DNA of 64,000 nucleotides from Oscillospiraceae bacterium (GTDB lineage: Bacteria; Bacillota; Clostridia; Oscillospirales; Oscillospiraceae). Below are positions 64,000 through 64,000 of this stretch, piece after piece (positions within the stretch are counted from its first letter, which is position 1; every line of letters starts with the position of its first letter). The stretch lies in contig WQXY01000004.1 of NCBI GenBank assembly GCA_009781515.1, forward strand, positions 1-64,000, given 5' to 3'. Both the position numbers and the translations under genes were made by a program. The notes beneath the pieces are model-generated. The model had not been told where the DNA came from. It did not search any database and saw only the letters and a list, made by a program, of their open reading frames with translations.

Positions 64000-64000
64000 T

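Overview
The window reads as chromosome from a low-to-mid GC, monoderm Bacillota of the class Clostridia, probably an uncultured gut-type Oscillospiraceae/Eubacteriales relative. This rests on gene content: MutS2, RqcH, Mini-III, DivIB/FtsQ, NrdR, TmcAL, HPr, DUF1292, DUF975, VanW and DUF6273 families, AGGAGG-type ribosome binding sites, TTGACA/TATAAT promoters, and a clostridial-type 6S RNA. No species is claimed. No stretch longer than about 300 bases lacks a gene.

Left end (1-4935) is accessory DNA. It holds the 3' end of a HepT-like toxin gene, a tandem 11-bp repeat and a tRNA-Cys 3' fragment that looks like the distal att site of an element lying to the left. Then come a DUF6994-like gene, a surface lipoprotein joining RCC1 and BspA-type LRR repeats, and an AbiEi/AbiEii toxin-antitoxin pair. 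The AbiE pair is bracketed by 59-bp direct repeats of the 3' end of the neighbouring phosphodiesterase gene.

4876-27580 is mixed core and accessory: a YfcE-like phosphodiesterase, an ABC-F protein behind an attenuator leader with a leader peptide, an AlgI/AlgJ-type acyltransferase pair with a DUF4358 lipoprotein, a Ca2+-ATPase, a HEXXH protein, asnS, YfbR, nrdR with a candidate NrdR box, comEC-holA, an E2-like protein lacking its catalytic His, an orphan trio resembling V-ATPase stalk subunits, a PilZ protein, a PrsA-like foldase and 6S RNA.

27613-41836 carries a class A PBP and central glycolysis. pgk-tpiA-gpmI-eno run on the minus strand, with eno split by a one-base frameshift. gap-pyk run on the plus strand. 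Together they cover glyceraldehyde-3-phosphate to pyruvate. VanY, VanW and HemW genes lie between the two groups.

41828-54061 has a two-component system coupled to a ComEA-like gene, a DUF6273 lipoprotein, a RAYT transposase whose own gene contains REP-like palindromes, a DacF-like protein without KTG, tmcAL, ackA, mutS2, and rplU-rpmA-degV behind a strong promoter and a candidate L21 leader.

54075-63999 is a minus-strand block reading from the right edge: ftsW-murG-ftsQ-ftsZ, then mrnC-rqcH-phoH-ybeY-era-recO-HPr (division and wall synthesis, then RNA/ribosome maintenance). RqcH lacks the central HhH segment, which is replaced by a short palindromic insert.
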